Assembly (NCBI GenBank): GCA_031771865.1
Contig: JASISA010000019.1
Coordinates: 62,001-126,000 of the forward strand
DNA from: Nothophaeocryptopus gaeumannii
Taxonomy: Eukaryota > Ascomycota > Dothideomycetes > Mycosphaerellales > Mycosphaerellaceae
Length of the DNA stretch: 64,000 nt
Reading direction: 5' to 3'
This document shows positions 1 through 11,072 of the stretch, piece by piece. The stretch's first letter is position 1, and every line of letters starts with the position of its first letter. Position numbers and translations under genes: made by a program. The notes under the pieces were generated by a model. It was not told where the DNA came from and searched no databases. It saw nothing but the letters and a program-made list of their open reading frames with translations.

Positions 1-2
1 AT

Positions 3-1296
3 GCAGAGCAAAGGCTCTTTTGGGCTCAAATCATGGCATCGATTGCCATGAGTCCGACAGCCGGCCAGTCGCTGCGCAACTTCTTCATTAGAGCTGGAGG
101 AACATGCGCCGCCCTGCTTACTGCTTGGATTTCGTGGTACATTGTGGACGAGCATACGGCGGGTACCATCGTCTTCTTTTTCCTGACTATGCATATCGGA
201 GCCTACATCCTCTTGAAATACCCCGCCTGGATTCCTCTTGGAATGATTTTCATGATCACGAACTCTTTGATTATCGGATACGAGCTTGACGTTCGTAAGG
301 TTGGAGTTGCTGTTGCCACATCCAATGGACAAGCTTATTACCCAATCTATGAACTAGGTCCCATCAGGCTTGCTACCGTCTGTGGTGGTTTGTTCGTCGG
401 CTGGATTTGGACGTGGTCAGTATTTGAGAAGTCATTTCGCAACATTGTTCGCTCGTCTACTAACATCTCCCAGGTTTCCCTACGCGATTACTGAGCACAA
501 TCAAACCCGCAAACAACTAGGCTCGTCGCTCTATCTTCTTGCCAACTACTACAGCGTCATGCATGAAACAGTGCGCTTACGACTACGAAATGAACAAGGA
601 GACATGAGCCTGAAAGATAGTCCAGGTCGGAGGCTCGAGAAAGCGCGGACGAAGCTTTATGCCAAAGTCAATTTGACGATCTCGAGTTTACGAAGCCAAA
701 TTCAATTCCTCCAATACGATATCCCAATCGGCGGCCGGTTTCCTCGAGAACGCTACCAGGCACTGATTAACCAGCTGCAAAGTATTCTCAACTTCATGTC
801 CCTGGTATCTCTGTCTAGCTACAGTTTCCAGGAACTGCGAGAGGAAGGCATGCACCAACATGGCTTGAAGTGGATACAAGGCTTCGAAAAGGTCATTGGC
901 GCAGCAAACTATACATCTGAGCAAGTCACCACTCTGCTGATACTGCTCTCGGCTTCTATCAACACTGAGCAGCCGCTGCCGCCGTATCTGCGCGTTCCAG
1001 AACCATACATTCTCACCCAGGAGATGGATGAGATGGACAGGCAACTCTTGAGCGTCAGGAACATCGCCGAGCCAGGGTATGCAAGCTTCGCGGTCATTCA
1101 GATTGGGACCAGATTCATCTACGAAGATCTTCGGCGTCTGGTGGGCGGTATCAAAGACCTTGTCGGCGAGCTGGACTTCTCGTATCATATCGTGAGCACC
1201 ACGGACCCGGACAGGAACGAATCTGAGGAGACTCTAGTCTTTACGAGGACAAAAACCGAACCCACCACGAGCAATAGCCGCATAAAGCAAGAGTAG
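3..1296 (+). CDS. DUF2421 / aromatic-acid-exporter-like membrane protein, 5'-truncated by window edge
   Basis: The reading frame is already open at the window edge, so this is the C-terminal part (about 411 residues) of a larger protein. Exon 1 is 3..415 and exon 2 is 474..1296; the intron 416..473 has a GTCAGT donor, a CTAAC branch site and a CAG acceptor. The joined sequence reads WTWFPYAITEH across the junction, which is the usual transition into the cytosolic domain in this family. The first 130 residues hold several hydrophobic segments (for example LLTAWISWYIV and GTIVFFFLTMHIGAYILL), and the rest is a soluble helical domain. This layout matches fungal proteins with an ER-transporter-like 6TM N-terminus, a fusaric-acid-resistance-like domain and DUF2421. 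Substrate is unknown. The ATG at 33 is internal. Family confidence is good, function low. Confidence 0.8.
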
Positions 1297-1727
1297 TGAG
1301 AAGAATTTGCATGGTCCACCTCAAGTCTTGTTTTTCTAAAGACTTGGCCCCGCCAGCAAGATGGTCCAGTCGTACTACCACGACTGCTGCGGGCATATGT
1401 GGTATCTGTGCTCTCGCAGAGCTAAACAAATGGCACGTCCGGCATCGCAATCCTCCACGTGCGGACCGTGCTGCCCTACCGGCAGAGGTCGGCTATACCA
1501 ACTCCTCACACATGCCTTGTCTTGGCGGGGCGCTAGCTGGTTCTGAAGCGATCGTCACGGCCGTTCCTGGCTAAATACAGCAATGACGTCCACTCACCGC
1601 GAGACCAAACCGCCATGGCAACATTGGCATATACTCAACGACTGCATTGACTCTGTAAGAGCTGATAGATATGACAGAAAGCGTGGCCGGGTGAGATCTG
1701 CAGTCTGCACGCGACAACACCATCAAA
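1297..1727. other. intergenic, no gene seen
   Basis: About 430 bases between a gene end and the lactonase-like start. The open frames here are short and show no recognisable motif. It presumably holds the 3' UTR of the upstream gene and the promoter of the next. Confidence 0.5.
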
Positions 1728-2890
1728 ATGGTCAACATCACGCATGTCAATCTCCTCCAGCTGGCGACAAGCTACGATTACGCCAACCAGCTGATATCGA
1801 TTACGAACGCATCAACAGATCATGTCTCGTTGCTAGCATACCATCAATCGTTTGTCGACGATGTTCTTGGGACGAACGTCACACAGAAACTCGTTGCTGA
1901 GTTCGACTTCGACGCATTCCATGAAGCTGGAGTCTACAACATTGCAACAAAGAAGATATACGCCACCAGCAACTGGGCGGGCAGCTTGGAGAACCCAATC
2001 AACATCACCATCATCGATCCCGCCACTGGCGAAGTATCGTTCAACCGATATGGCGCCAACATCTCCGAGGCGAATGGAGGAGCTGCATACTATCCACCGG
2101 GCACACCTCTGAACAGCAGCGAAGGTCAGCAGATTGTTTTCTGTGATACTGCCGATGTCAACCACCGTTCCAAGCTTACCCTCCTCGATCCTGCGACGAA
2201 CAAAACTCAAGTACTTCTCAGCAGCTTCATGGGCCGCAATTTCTCTTCCATCAACGACATCGAACAAAACCATCTCACCGGCGATCTTTGGTTCACTGAC
2301 GCTCGCTACGCATACTGGCAAGACTTTGGCCTCGAACCTTCCATTCGTCCTCAGGTCTACCGATTCGAGCCTTTGACAGGCATCGTCCAAGCCGTCGCGG
2401 ATTACTTCGTTGCTCCAAACGGTATTGAATTCTCGCCTGACTTCAAGCATGTCTACGTCACGGACACCGGGTCTCACACTTTCTCCGTTGCGAGAGATAA
2501 TCTGACCATGCCGGCTACGATCTATCGATATGAGATCACACCTGATGGAAAGAGATTGAGGGATCGACAAGTCTTTGCGTACAGTGATCAGGGTTTCCCG
2601 GATGGTATTCATACTGATACGAAGGGGAATGTTTACTCGGCAACTAGTGATGGTGTTCATGTGTAAGTTCACACCACAGGGCGAGGACTGATGGATGGAT
2701 TGATTGCTGACATGGGGACAGCTGGAACCCAGAAGGCATCCTAATCGGCAAATTCGGCGTGGGCGGTAAAGGTGTGAACAACTTCATTTTCGTGCCCAAC
2801 GGCATGTACATCTTCAACGCTTACAAGCTGTGGTATGTGTCGATCAAGGCGGAAGGGAGGACGGTGAAGAAGGACTTCGGGCTTTATTGA
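1728..2890 (+). CDS. SMP-30/gluconolactonase-family protein (lactonohydrolase-like)
   Basis: Exons 1728..2662 and 2722..2890 encode 367 residues; the intron (2663..2721) has a GTAAGT donor and an ACAG acceptor. The protein has the beta-propeller signatures of the SMP-30/LRE family: SINDIEQNHLTGDLWFTDAR (the Asn-Asp pair and the WFTD strand), VAPNGIEFSPDFKHVYVTDT, and FPDGIHTDTKGNVYSAT, which carry the usual metal-binding Asn and Asp. Such enzymes hydrolyse lactones in a metal-dependent way; the substrate here is not predictable. The ATG at 1728 has an AAA before it and a purine at -3, and no signal peptide follows, so the protein is probably cytosolic unless an upstream exon was missed. N-glycosylation-like NxT/NxS sites are frequent, which leaves a secreted form possible. 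Confidence 0.85.
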
Positions 2891-3161
2891 TCGGAAAGAA
2901 TCGATGCATTGGGACATGACGGCCATGCATTATGAATGCTCACATCCTTGATTTTAAAATATGACAAGACGTTGGAAGAGAGTTCAAGCTTCAAACCAGT
3001 GAAGCCCTGGTCCTGGTTGTTGATCGTGTTCGGTTCGCCAAGCCGTCTAACGTCCCGGATCATGTTACCGAACGCTATGTGCAATATCCGGCTGAATTCG
3101 GGGCGCGGCATCCCAGCGCATGGCCTGATCATGAGGAGCTCGAAATCGAAGCCCGGCATCC

Positions 3162-3957
3162 TCAAAACACCGTCCCGTTGACGAAAGTTGTGTTCGTATA
3201 TTCACCAGCGAGCTATATCGAAGGTCATTAGCCAACGTTGCACTTTCCCCAGGACGTACTACAGCTTTTCAAGAAGATGCGATCCCTTTCCTTTCAGGTA
3301 CCAATGCCGAAGAGGGAGGAAAGTCGAGAGAACTCACATGCCAAACATCAATCCTCAATGTAAACCCCTCTCCTTCAATCCCACCCTTCCCCTCCCTCGT
3401 CCATGTCCCAACAAAATTCAACACACCAACCGCAACAACACTATTCAACCAGTAATATTTCTCATCTCCCGTCTCAATATTCACACTCAAATGCAATCCG
3501 CCTCCAGGAACCCCAGGTCCGGACGTTTGGAGGAACAGATTCGTTCCATCGTGCGTCTGCAGGTTGTATCGTGTGTCTGCGCTGGAGATCCCAGTCTGAG
3601 GATCGGTGACGCCCCAGTCGGCGCCGAGATCTAACACTTCACCATGGAGACGAGGACCGGTCTAGGGACGGTGATGATGGTCAGCTGCGTGTCTGTCACC
3701 ACGACGACAGAAGAGGGTTTTGTGTAGTGAGATCAGGAGATCAAAAAGCTACGCACAAAGTTTCCACCAACAATCGGTATAGCTTTCCGAATTCCCCTCG
3801 GCCCTTGTGTCTCATATATCGAACTCAAACAATCCACATACGCAGTGTAGAGGAAGTCCAAAGCTGGCGGCGCTGGCTCTGTCCTGGGAGTGAGGACTCC
3901 TTGCGAGCTTGCTATAGCCAGGAATGAGAAAAGGCAGGTCAATAGTATGGATAGCAT
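3162..3957 (-). CDS. secreted DUF3237 (UPF0311) family protein
   Basis: Exons on the minus strand are 3957..3757, 3661..3338 and probably 3212..3162, giving about 191 residues. The start ATG at 3957 opens a clear signal peptide (MLSILLTCLFSFLAIASSQG). The domain that follows reads FLYTAYVDCL, then GGNFTGPRLHGEVLDLGADW across the first intron (3756..3662), then DTRYNLQTHDGTNLFLQTSG, the typical order of DUF3237 barrels. Intron 2 has a strong GTGAGT donor directly after IDVWHV. The last 16-residue exon rests on a GCTAATGAC branch site and a TATAG acceptor and is the uncertain part. The longer N-terminal extension upstream of 3957 is rejected because the signal peptide fits much better. Biochemical function of the family is unknown. 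Confidence 0.7.
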
Positions 3958-4411
3958 GATGATATGTGAGATCTCAAAATGTCGATGCGAGTATTCGCTG
4001 GACATATCCGCATGCGGGGAGGGAACAATATATGTACGATTAGTAGGCTTGCTTGGCTCCGATATGATAGTACAAAGGATCTGCAAAATCAAGACCAAGG
4101 TGTAGCTTGGGTTCAGGGGTGCCCGGCTGGTCAAGTCGGGGACCTTGCAGTCAGTACGAGACATTTGCGTGCCTGCCCTGGTGCTGGTGTTGCGTCATGG
4201 TGAGCCGGTCCTCCACCGGAATAATAATCCCCAGGACTTGCTTGGCCGAGAGGCGGGGTAAAACAAATGCCTTTGAGAGCCCAGAGATCTGCCGGCCTTT
4301 TGCGTTGAAGAGCTCGCTGCGGCCTCATATTTAGAACAATTTCCTTGGGACTTGGCGAGCGGTCTCTGTTGCGCGAGCGATCTTATAAGGTTGAACGCGA
4401 TTGCGGCCGGA
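3958..4411. other. intergenic, no gene seen
   Basis: Promoter side of the DUF3237 gene and 3' side of VPS16. Short open frames on both strands show no motif or plausible exon structure. Confidence 0.5.
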
Positions 4412-6990
4412 TCAACGCCCTCTCGAGAGTTGCGCGATCATTCTGTCGATGTCGAGCATCTGCTGGCTGCTTGCCTTGGTGCGGAGTTCCTCGAGAGCAG
4501 CCTTGTCTTTGGCTTTCAGCGCCTCTTCCCCAGCTTTCACGGGCATTCCACACTTCACCCACATCTCCATCCGGTCAGTGTAGGACTGCGAGGTACACTT
4601 GGGTATGAAGACGGAAGCAGACTTCGGGTTGCCGGCACCAAGGATTTCGTTGAAGAAGGGCTGTCGGTTGTTAGCAAAGACGTTTCGCAGCAGTGTACGA
4701 AATCAGTAACGTACCTCCCACCCGATCGGACTCTTCCGATTTCTTGAAATGTCCTCCAATGCCTTCCAATCTCGGCGGCTGACTAGAGCTCTCAACCTCA
4801 CCCATTCATATATCTTATCGCTGACCTTGAGCTCGGACTTCATCCTTTCTGATCGCTTCATATTGCCGTGCTTCATGAGCTTGCTCATCGTCTCGTTGAC
4901 TGAAAGGCCCACATATCTCTCGTTGAGCTCCTTTTCAAACGTCTCTTGCACTCTCAAGAGCTTCTGTGATTCTTCGATGGCCGCGATCTGCAAGGCATAC
5001 TCCTTGCTGTCTTTGAGCAGCTTCGAAGACATCTTGAGCTTGTCGATAGCAGGTCCTACATCGCTCGCTGAGAGTGCTTCGGACATGAGCAAGTTTGCGC
5101 CGTCGAGCCTTCGGTCGTCCTGGTAATAGAGATCTTTCAACATCTCCTGATCTTGATCGATTGCTGATGACTCGACAATTGCGGTCGCCACTGGCCGGCT
5201 GTTGATCGTTCGGAAGAACTGCGAAAGCGGTATCTTCTTCTTCAAGTTCAAAAGGACGTAGAAGACAAGATCCGTATCGCCACTGTCGATAGCCTTGTCG
5301 AGTGCAATCGTGTCCTCTCCGACGCGCAAGAGCAGAGGAACCTGCTTTCCGGCTCGTGGTTCGTGCTCGAGCAGTTCGGCGGCAAGTTTGTTCCTTCCCT
5401 CGTCATGCGCTGCCTTGGCTACTTCTTCGAAAGATATACCTCGCTTGCCAATGAGCTTTCGTACGATCTCATCGCATATGCTGTCCTCGTCCGTACTTGA
5501 GCTGCGGACCTTTTGGCGTGCCCAATGCACGTATATCCTGTCAACAGGGAGGTGGAGGTATTGCGAAACCTTGAGCGCCAGTAGGTACTCCTGTCTGTTG
5601 ATCAGCCTTTGCACAAGACGCTCAGGCGTCAATCGAATGTATTGGTCGTAGGATAACGGTAGACCAATATCGAATGAGCGGACTGCATTGAGCACTCGCA
5701 GTGCTTCCGTCATATCCACAAAGTCGTCACTGTTGTATAAGTCCAGTACCGACTTGCCAAATGAAGCGGCTTTTAGCAGTTGCTTCTGCCAGTGCACACT
5801 ATACTCGTGACCAGCAGCTTTGACACAAACATCGACAGCTTCATCAAGGTTCGGCCTGATCATTTGAATGTAATCGTCGGCCTTGGGTGACTTATTTTCC
5901 AGTTGCTGGGAAGCGTCCAGAAGCACGGCAGAGGGCAAGTCCGAGTTCATCTTGAAGACATCTTCTGTGGGCTCTGGCACCTTCTGAATGAAGACGCAGA
6001 CGTCACTTGTCAACACCCGTATTCCATCAACGTCCGGTAGCAGGTGTACGAAGGAGTCGTATTCGAAGGTCTGAGCAGCACCGTTGGGCCCAATCAAGTG
6101 CACCTCGTCTTCCCAAGCAAGCATGACAGCATTGTTGCCGCACCATTGGAGGTCTCGCGGAGCCGTTCTCACTCTTGAGTCATACTCGCTGAATCTTTCC
6201 TGGAAGTCGCTGCTGATTACCCAGACTTTACCGTCGTCCGTGTACAAGGCGACGAACTTGCCATTGGGAGAAACTGCGATATGTCGGAAGGGTCCGGCTT
6301 CCAGCCCACGGTCTTCGCATTCGACTGCATCGACCACGTATACTGTCTTGTCGATAGCAAGCAGCACCTCGACCGAGCGCGACGACGTGTATTCTGGCGC
6401 AATGACTGTCCAGGATATGACCTCTCCGGGCGGTGCCGAGGCCAGAAGCTGCGGTCGAGGCTCTTCATACCGCGTGACAGCTATGATCTTGTTGTTTCCC
6501 AGTAGCGCGACAAAGCCGCTCGACCAGAACTTGCAAGCTTGTACGCCATGCTCTTCTGCGCCATGTCCCAGGCTGAACGGGGTGAAGTCGCCCTGCAGAT
6601 CGGAGTACATGCGCACTGTGCCATCCTCAGTGACGACCAATAGGCGCTCCTCCTCGGACCAGCCCACGCTCTTGATGTTTCCTCTATCCCATGGTATCTG
6701 CCTTATCAGCTTGCCAGAGAGATTATGGATGTCGATGGTCGATTTGGAGGACTGGGAACCGCGGAAGGAGTAGACCTTGCGGTCATCTCGTCGCAGGGCT
6801 GTATGTGTCAGCGCATGTCATACAAACGTTGCAGAGAGTGCTTACCTACAGCACCACTGTAGGGAGCGCTGGCGACGGTGTAGTTCTCAAGCTCAAGTTC
6901 CGGATCGAAGATGCTCGTATACAGCTCGGTCTTGCGGTAGAAGCGGTCACCGATGCGCTCCCAACTGGCATATGGCTTCTGCATCTTCAA
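4412..6990 (-). CDS. VPS16: VPS16, HOPS/CORVET tethering subunit
   Basis: Three exons on the minus strand, 6990..6846, 6798..4715 and 4660..4412, give 825 residues, the normal length of Vps16. The first exon carries the family-typical start WERIGDRFYRKTELYTSIFD; the long second exon holds the Vps16 N-terminal beta-propeller (to about residue 430) and most of the helical C-terminal solenoid (for example LRVLNAVRSFDIGLPLSYDQ and PIGWE at the last junction). The third exon completes the solenoid with PFFNEILGAGNPKSASVFIP. Both introns (6845..6799 with GTAAGC; 4714..4661 with GTACGT) keep frame exactly. Vps16 is a class C core subunit of HOPS and CORVET, which tether membranes before SNARE-driven fusion at the vacuole and endosome. 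It is transcribed divergently from the MOSC fusion gene. Confidence 0.95.
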
Positions 6991-7632
6991 TATCCACCTT
7001 GGTACTCCTCATCATTCATCAGCTGCATATGCAGAGAGGTGTATGTTCGCGGGTCACATGGAGAGATGTTGCTGCCTCTGATGGCTGGGCAAAGCTTGAT
7101 GGCCTGTGCACCGCGAAAGCTTCACCTCACCTCATCGCACTCACCACCCCACCCATCGGCAATGCGTATCTACCTACCCCGTCCGTCCCACTCTTCCATT
7201 GTGACAGGCGGATGAGCCGTTCCAGTTCTCGTGAATGCAACGGTGAGCATATGCTAGGTTTTCGGCCTGTAGTGGGAGCGCGGTAGGCCGAAAAGGCGAG
7301 CACGCGTCCTGCACCAGCAGTAACAGCGTTTACCCAGCTGGAGATGCAGCTCACTCGGCGGCAAGTATCATCTTTTTTTTGTATTGTGGAATGTAGTGCA
7401 TTCATCCTGACATCCCTTATCCTACATTCACTCACCGCAGCGGCCATCTCCGCTCGTACTCCGCTCTCCATGTTACTAATGTAGGGTTCTCGACGTCGCG
7501 TGTAGGCGATGTTTAGTGAAGATGACTCAGGATCTGCACTTCTGACGCCCAGACGCATTCATTGAACATATCAATAGCCGCCCTTGGACCAGATCTTGGG
7601 TACTGGCCTCGATATCTCGAGCAGACTTCACA
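6991..7632. other. divergent promoter region VPS16 / MOSC fusion
   Basis: About 640 bases between two divergent starts, with no gene seen. It includes a T-rich run near 7371..7380. The short open frames on both strands are not coherent. Confidence 0.5.
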
Positions 7633-9330
7633 ATGGGATCTGTCACACCACCCAGCGGGGCCATCAACATCTCCAAGGAGACCGTTACGCACCTGGACCC
7701 CGCGCCCTTACCTGAGCCCGGCATTCTTCTTGGTGTTCGGACTGGGAAAGTTGGACGTCTTGCTCACAAGAAGTCCGCCATATTCAAGATTCCGCGCGAT
7801 GGGCCAGTGTTTGCTACTGAGACCGGTCTGATTGAAGATGAGCACGATTACTATGACCACGGCGGTATCGACCGCGCTATCCACCAGTACTGCATATACA
7901 ACTACGACGATTGGCGTCAAGAAGACCCTCCAAAGCCAGATCTATTTGACATGGGTGCTTTCGGCGAGAACCTGAACGCCACGAATATGACTGAACACAA
8001 TGTCTGTGTTGGCGACCTCTATCGAATTGGCGCAGACGTAATCGTAGAAGTCAGCGAGCCTCGGCATCCATGCTACAAGTTGGACATCCGATTCGAATGG
8101 TCCCGCGGCCTAAAGCGAATACAGCGCACCGGACGAACTGGCTGGAATTTCCGAGTCCTACAGACTGGGTATATCAAGAAAGGCGACAAGATCGCATTAA
8201 TCAAGAGACCTCACCCAAAATGGTCTTGCATCAATGTGCAGAGAGTCATCAGGGCTAAGTCTGTACCGCTGGAACTCCTGGAAGAATGTAGTGATCTGGC
8301 AGTGCTCACTGATAAGTTTCGAGGCCTCGCTCGGAGAAGGCTTGAGAGCTCTCCAAAGATCTACAGGCTTCTCGAAGCCACGTCTGTAACGCCACGAGTG
8401 AAGCAGCTGACGTTCGAATTGAAGAACGATCTACGGCTTGACAACTCAGCTTTTCAGCCGCATGCCTTTGCACAATTACGTTTCGGCCCCCATCTCAGCA
8501 TTGAGCGCTCCTACTCCCTCGTCTCTGGAGATGTTCGAAGGTTCACCTTGGGCGTTGCACTGGACGATGCCTCTCGCGGCGGTTCAGCTTACATTCACAA
8601 GAACTTACAAGTTGGTGACGAGATCGAAATGCTGCCTGGCTCAAACCCCACAGCAGTCGAGCACGACAAAACATGCGAAACGACAGGCATCGAAAACCGC
8701 CTAGTCATCATCGGAGGCATCGGCGTTACAGCGTTCCTCCCTATCATCAAACAATGGGAACAACAAAATCTCCCTTTCGAGGTCCACTACGCCATTCAAA
8801 GTCCTGAAGAAGCAGCCTTCGCCCACATGCTTCCATCCACGAAGACCACAACATATGCCAAGTGCAAGGCACAGCGACTCAATGTCGACGCCCTTATTCC
8901 CTCCCCAACACCAGACGGCCAATATCTCAGCAGAATCTTCTGCTGCGGCCCAACACGCCTAATGCAAGCCGTCCAAACCCGCGCCTCCGAACTAAACTAC
9001 CCCCAACACCTACTTCACTTCGAAGATTTCGGCACCGCGCCCACCGACAACCTGGGAGACCCGTTCGAAGTCGAAGTCGACGAGCCTGATACGAAGCGAA
9101 AAGAGACATTGAACGTACCTTCTGATAAGACGTTGCTTGAAGTTCTGAACGAAGCGGGTTTCGACGTCATGTCCAGTTGTAAGACTGGCGGATGTGGTGC
9201 TTGTAAAGTGACGCTTTGTGGGGGGAAGGTGGATTATAGGAGTAGGATTTTGACGGATGAGGGGAAGGCTGTGGCGTTGCAGAGTTGTGTTGATAGAGGG
9301 GTTGGGAAGATAAAGGTGGAGATTGATTGA
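7633..9330 (+). CDS. MOSC domain - FAD/NAD reductase - [2Fe-2S] ferredoxin fusion oxidoreductase
   Basis: Single-exon gene of 565 residues. The first about 215 residues form a MOSC domain (molybdenum-cofactor sulfurase C-terminal type) with FGENLNATNM and the conserved cysteine in SEPRHPCYKLDIRF. The middle part (about 245-450) is a ferredoxin-reductase-like module: ERSYSLVS is the flavin-binding RxYS signature, IIGGIGVTAFLPII the nucleotide loop, and IFCCGPTRLM the CGP motif. The last 85 residues are a plant-type [2Fe-2S] ferredoxin with ligands Cys516, Cys521, Cys524 and Cys552. The order matches bacterial phthalate-dioxygenase-reductase-like enzymes joined to a YiiM/YuaD-type MOSC protein. 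The likely role is electron transfer from NAD(P)H through flavin and the cluster to an acceptor linked to the MOSC domain. The real substrate is unknown. Absence of introns is compatible with bacterial ancestry but not proof. Confidence 0.9.
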   Translation: MGSVTPPSGAINISKETVTHLDPAPLPEPGILLGVRTGKVGRLAHKKSAIFKIPRDGPVFATETGLIEDEHDYYDHGGIDRAIHQYCIYNYDDWRQEDPPKPDLFDMGAFGENLNATNMTEHNVCVGDLYRIGADVIVEVSEPRHPCYKLDIRFEWSRGLKRIQRTGRTGWNFRVLQTGYIKKGDKIALIKRPHPKWSCINVQRVIRAKSVPLELLEECSDLAVLTDKFRGLARRRLESSPKIYRLLEATSVTPRVKQLTFELKNDLRLDNSAFQPHAFAQLRFGPHLSIERSYSLVSGDVRRFTLGVALDDASRGGSAYIHKNLQVGDEIEMLPGSNPTAVEHDKTCETTGIENRLVIIGGIGVTAFLPIIKQWEQQNLPFEVHYAIQSPEEAAFAHMLPSTKTTTYAKCKAQRLNVDALIPSPTPDGQYLSRIFCCGPTRLMQAVQTRASELNYPQHLLHFEDFGTAPTDNLGDPFEVEVDEPDTKRKETLNVPSDKTLLEVLNEAGFDVMSSCKTGGCGACKVTLCGGKVDYRSRILTDEGKAVALQSCVDRGVGKIKVEID

Positions 9331-9410
9331 TGGCATTAATTGAATAAATGCTTGAGTCTGTCCCATTGCCGTGAGACTTGCTCTAAGCATCGCATCCTGC
9401 CCTACCGCCT

Positions 9411-10219
9411 TTACGTCCCATTCTGATAGCTTCCAGTATAGTAAGGCGCACAAGCCGGCTGCTGCAAAGTAGCAATGAAGTTGTCGATGAGAGCGGCAGC
9501 AGACGCATTATTCGTGACGCTGAACGCCAGGCTGTAGACGTTGTTGAAGCCCTTGAAGGTGCCCATGTTCTGATCCTGAACGACACTTCCATTGGTCTTG
9601 AAAGCGAATGTCTGGGAAGCGATTTGCTGGCCGGTCTTCGAGAAGCCGGTGGCAGTGACTGCAGATTTTAGTGACCAGGTTATCGGGACGAGGAACGAGA
9701 GAGCTTACTATTGCATACCTGTGGCAACGATCCAGCCGTATACGGGCTTGGAAGCACACACCCGTACCAGAAGGACTTCGGCGTGAAAGACGTCAAGGTT
9801 GACTCAATGTACTGAGCCGTGATTACCGGCACGGTGTCCGTCAAGGAGTCCGTGCCAGCTCCGAATGTAGCCACGTTTGGGTAGGTATGTGGTGCGAGGC
9901 CCAGATGGTTGCCATCGAGATCCGGGTCAGTGTTGACGAAATTGATGTTTTTGAAGTTGAGCAGGTTGTACTCGTTGATGGGTGTGATGCCAGTGATTGG
10001 GTCTCCGGAAGCTGTCTCGAAGTTGTAGTTCACTGTGAACTGCTCGTTGGCTGAGGAACCGCTTGTGCATTGTGGAGATGGGAAGCTGGTCTGCGTCTCT
10101 GATCAGGAATGCTCTTATGGTGTCTGTGACGAGCGTCTTACCTGTGTTGTCACTGGAAAGGTGACCTGACCGGCTGCAGAGCCGCAAAGGGCCAAAATGT
10201 AAGATCGTCTTGTCAGCAT
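9411..10219 (-). CDS. small secreted protein of unknown function
   Basis: Three exons on the minus strand, 10219..10142, 10090..9709 and 9658..9411, give 235 residues. The model is supported by GTAAGA and GTAAGC donors, CAG acceptors and exact frame at both junctions (the second junction reads VCNITATGFSKTG). The first 17 residues (MLTRRSYILALCGSAAG) look like a short signal peptide. The mature part is rich in Asn, Thr, Phe and aromatic residues with beta-strand character (YNFETASGDPITGITPINEY) and contains several cysteines. I do not recognise the family; a cell-wall or effector-like secreted protein is one option. An alternative donor ten bases upstream of the one used would break the frame. 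Confidence 0.65.
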
Positions 10220-11072
10220 TGTAAAGAATTCGTAAAGAAAGCTGAAAGATGTGCCAATCGATTAGATGCCTAGAAACCGGACCTACCTGTAGACAGAGCA
10301 ATATGTATATATCTCCCCTCTCACCCAAAAATGCAACAGAACAATCTCGTCATCGTAGTGTAAAGCAGCATAAACGCGAGAATATACGAGCGAGCCCGTC
10401 CGGATCCATGTCTTGCCACTGTCGATGGCACTTCAAGTGAACAGGCTCTCCTCTTTCTTATAGACAGTTCCGAGGCAGGTTCCTATGACCTGCCTCAATG
10501 GTGCAGAAAATCGATGAAGGTTCGGCTGGCGTGTGAGAAGCAGTGTGGGCGACCGAGTTTGTACCAGATCGTCGTGGGACGGAGCGGAGAAAGGTGCTTG
10601 TGTATGCTTGTCTTGAGCTTATCTGGACACTGTATATTCTTTCGGTATATGGACACATAGATACAAGAACGCCAAGTCGATATTAGTTTCTGCAGCGGAT
10701 GGAAGAGAAAAGACGTGGTTGTCAGGGCGCAATGCTTCTTCCGATGATGAGTGCCAAGACTGATAACAATTGGTCGGTGAATGAAGCAGGCTAAGGGGTG
10801 TCCCAACTGTATCTTGAAATTGAGGCACAGGCAACTCAAATTTCCGATGAACCATGGTCCAAGCATCGCCATATGAACAACGACATCAGGAAAAACTGCC
10901 CGGCCATCAGGACGGAATGCTGAAAGCTGCACCATAACGATCAGCCCGAGGAGAGTAGCATTGGAAGAACGCAGGAACAGCAAGGACGATGAATATAGCC
11001 CCGTGAGAACTGTGGCAATATGCTTCTTCATCTCATCGAAACAGCCGGCATGATCTCGGAACCAGACCGAAT
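10220..11072. other. intergenic, no convincing gene
   Basis: A 178-codon open frame on the minus strand (10495..11031) starts with a hydrophobic stretch but has no conserved motif, unusual composition (many His, Cys, Ser) and no supporting splice structure, so it is not called. Confidence 0.4.

Noticed and set aside
33..494. Complete small membrane protein starting at ATG 33
   Set aside because: The frame is open upstream to the window edge, and an intron at 416..473 joins it to the next frame; it is an internal part of a larger protein.
10495..11031. 178-codon minus-strand frame with hydrophobic start
   Set aside because: No motif, odd composition and no splice support; probably chance.
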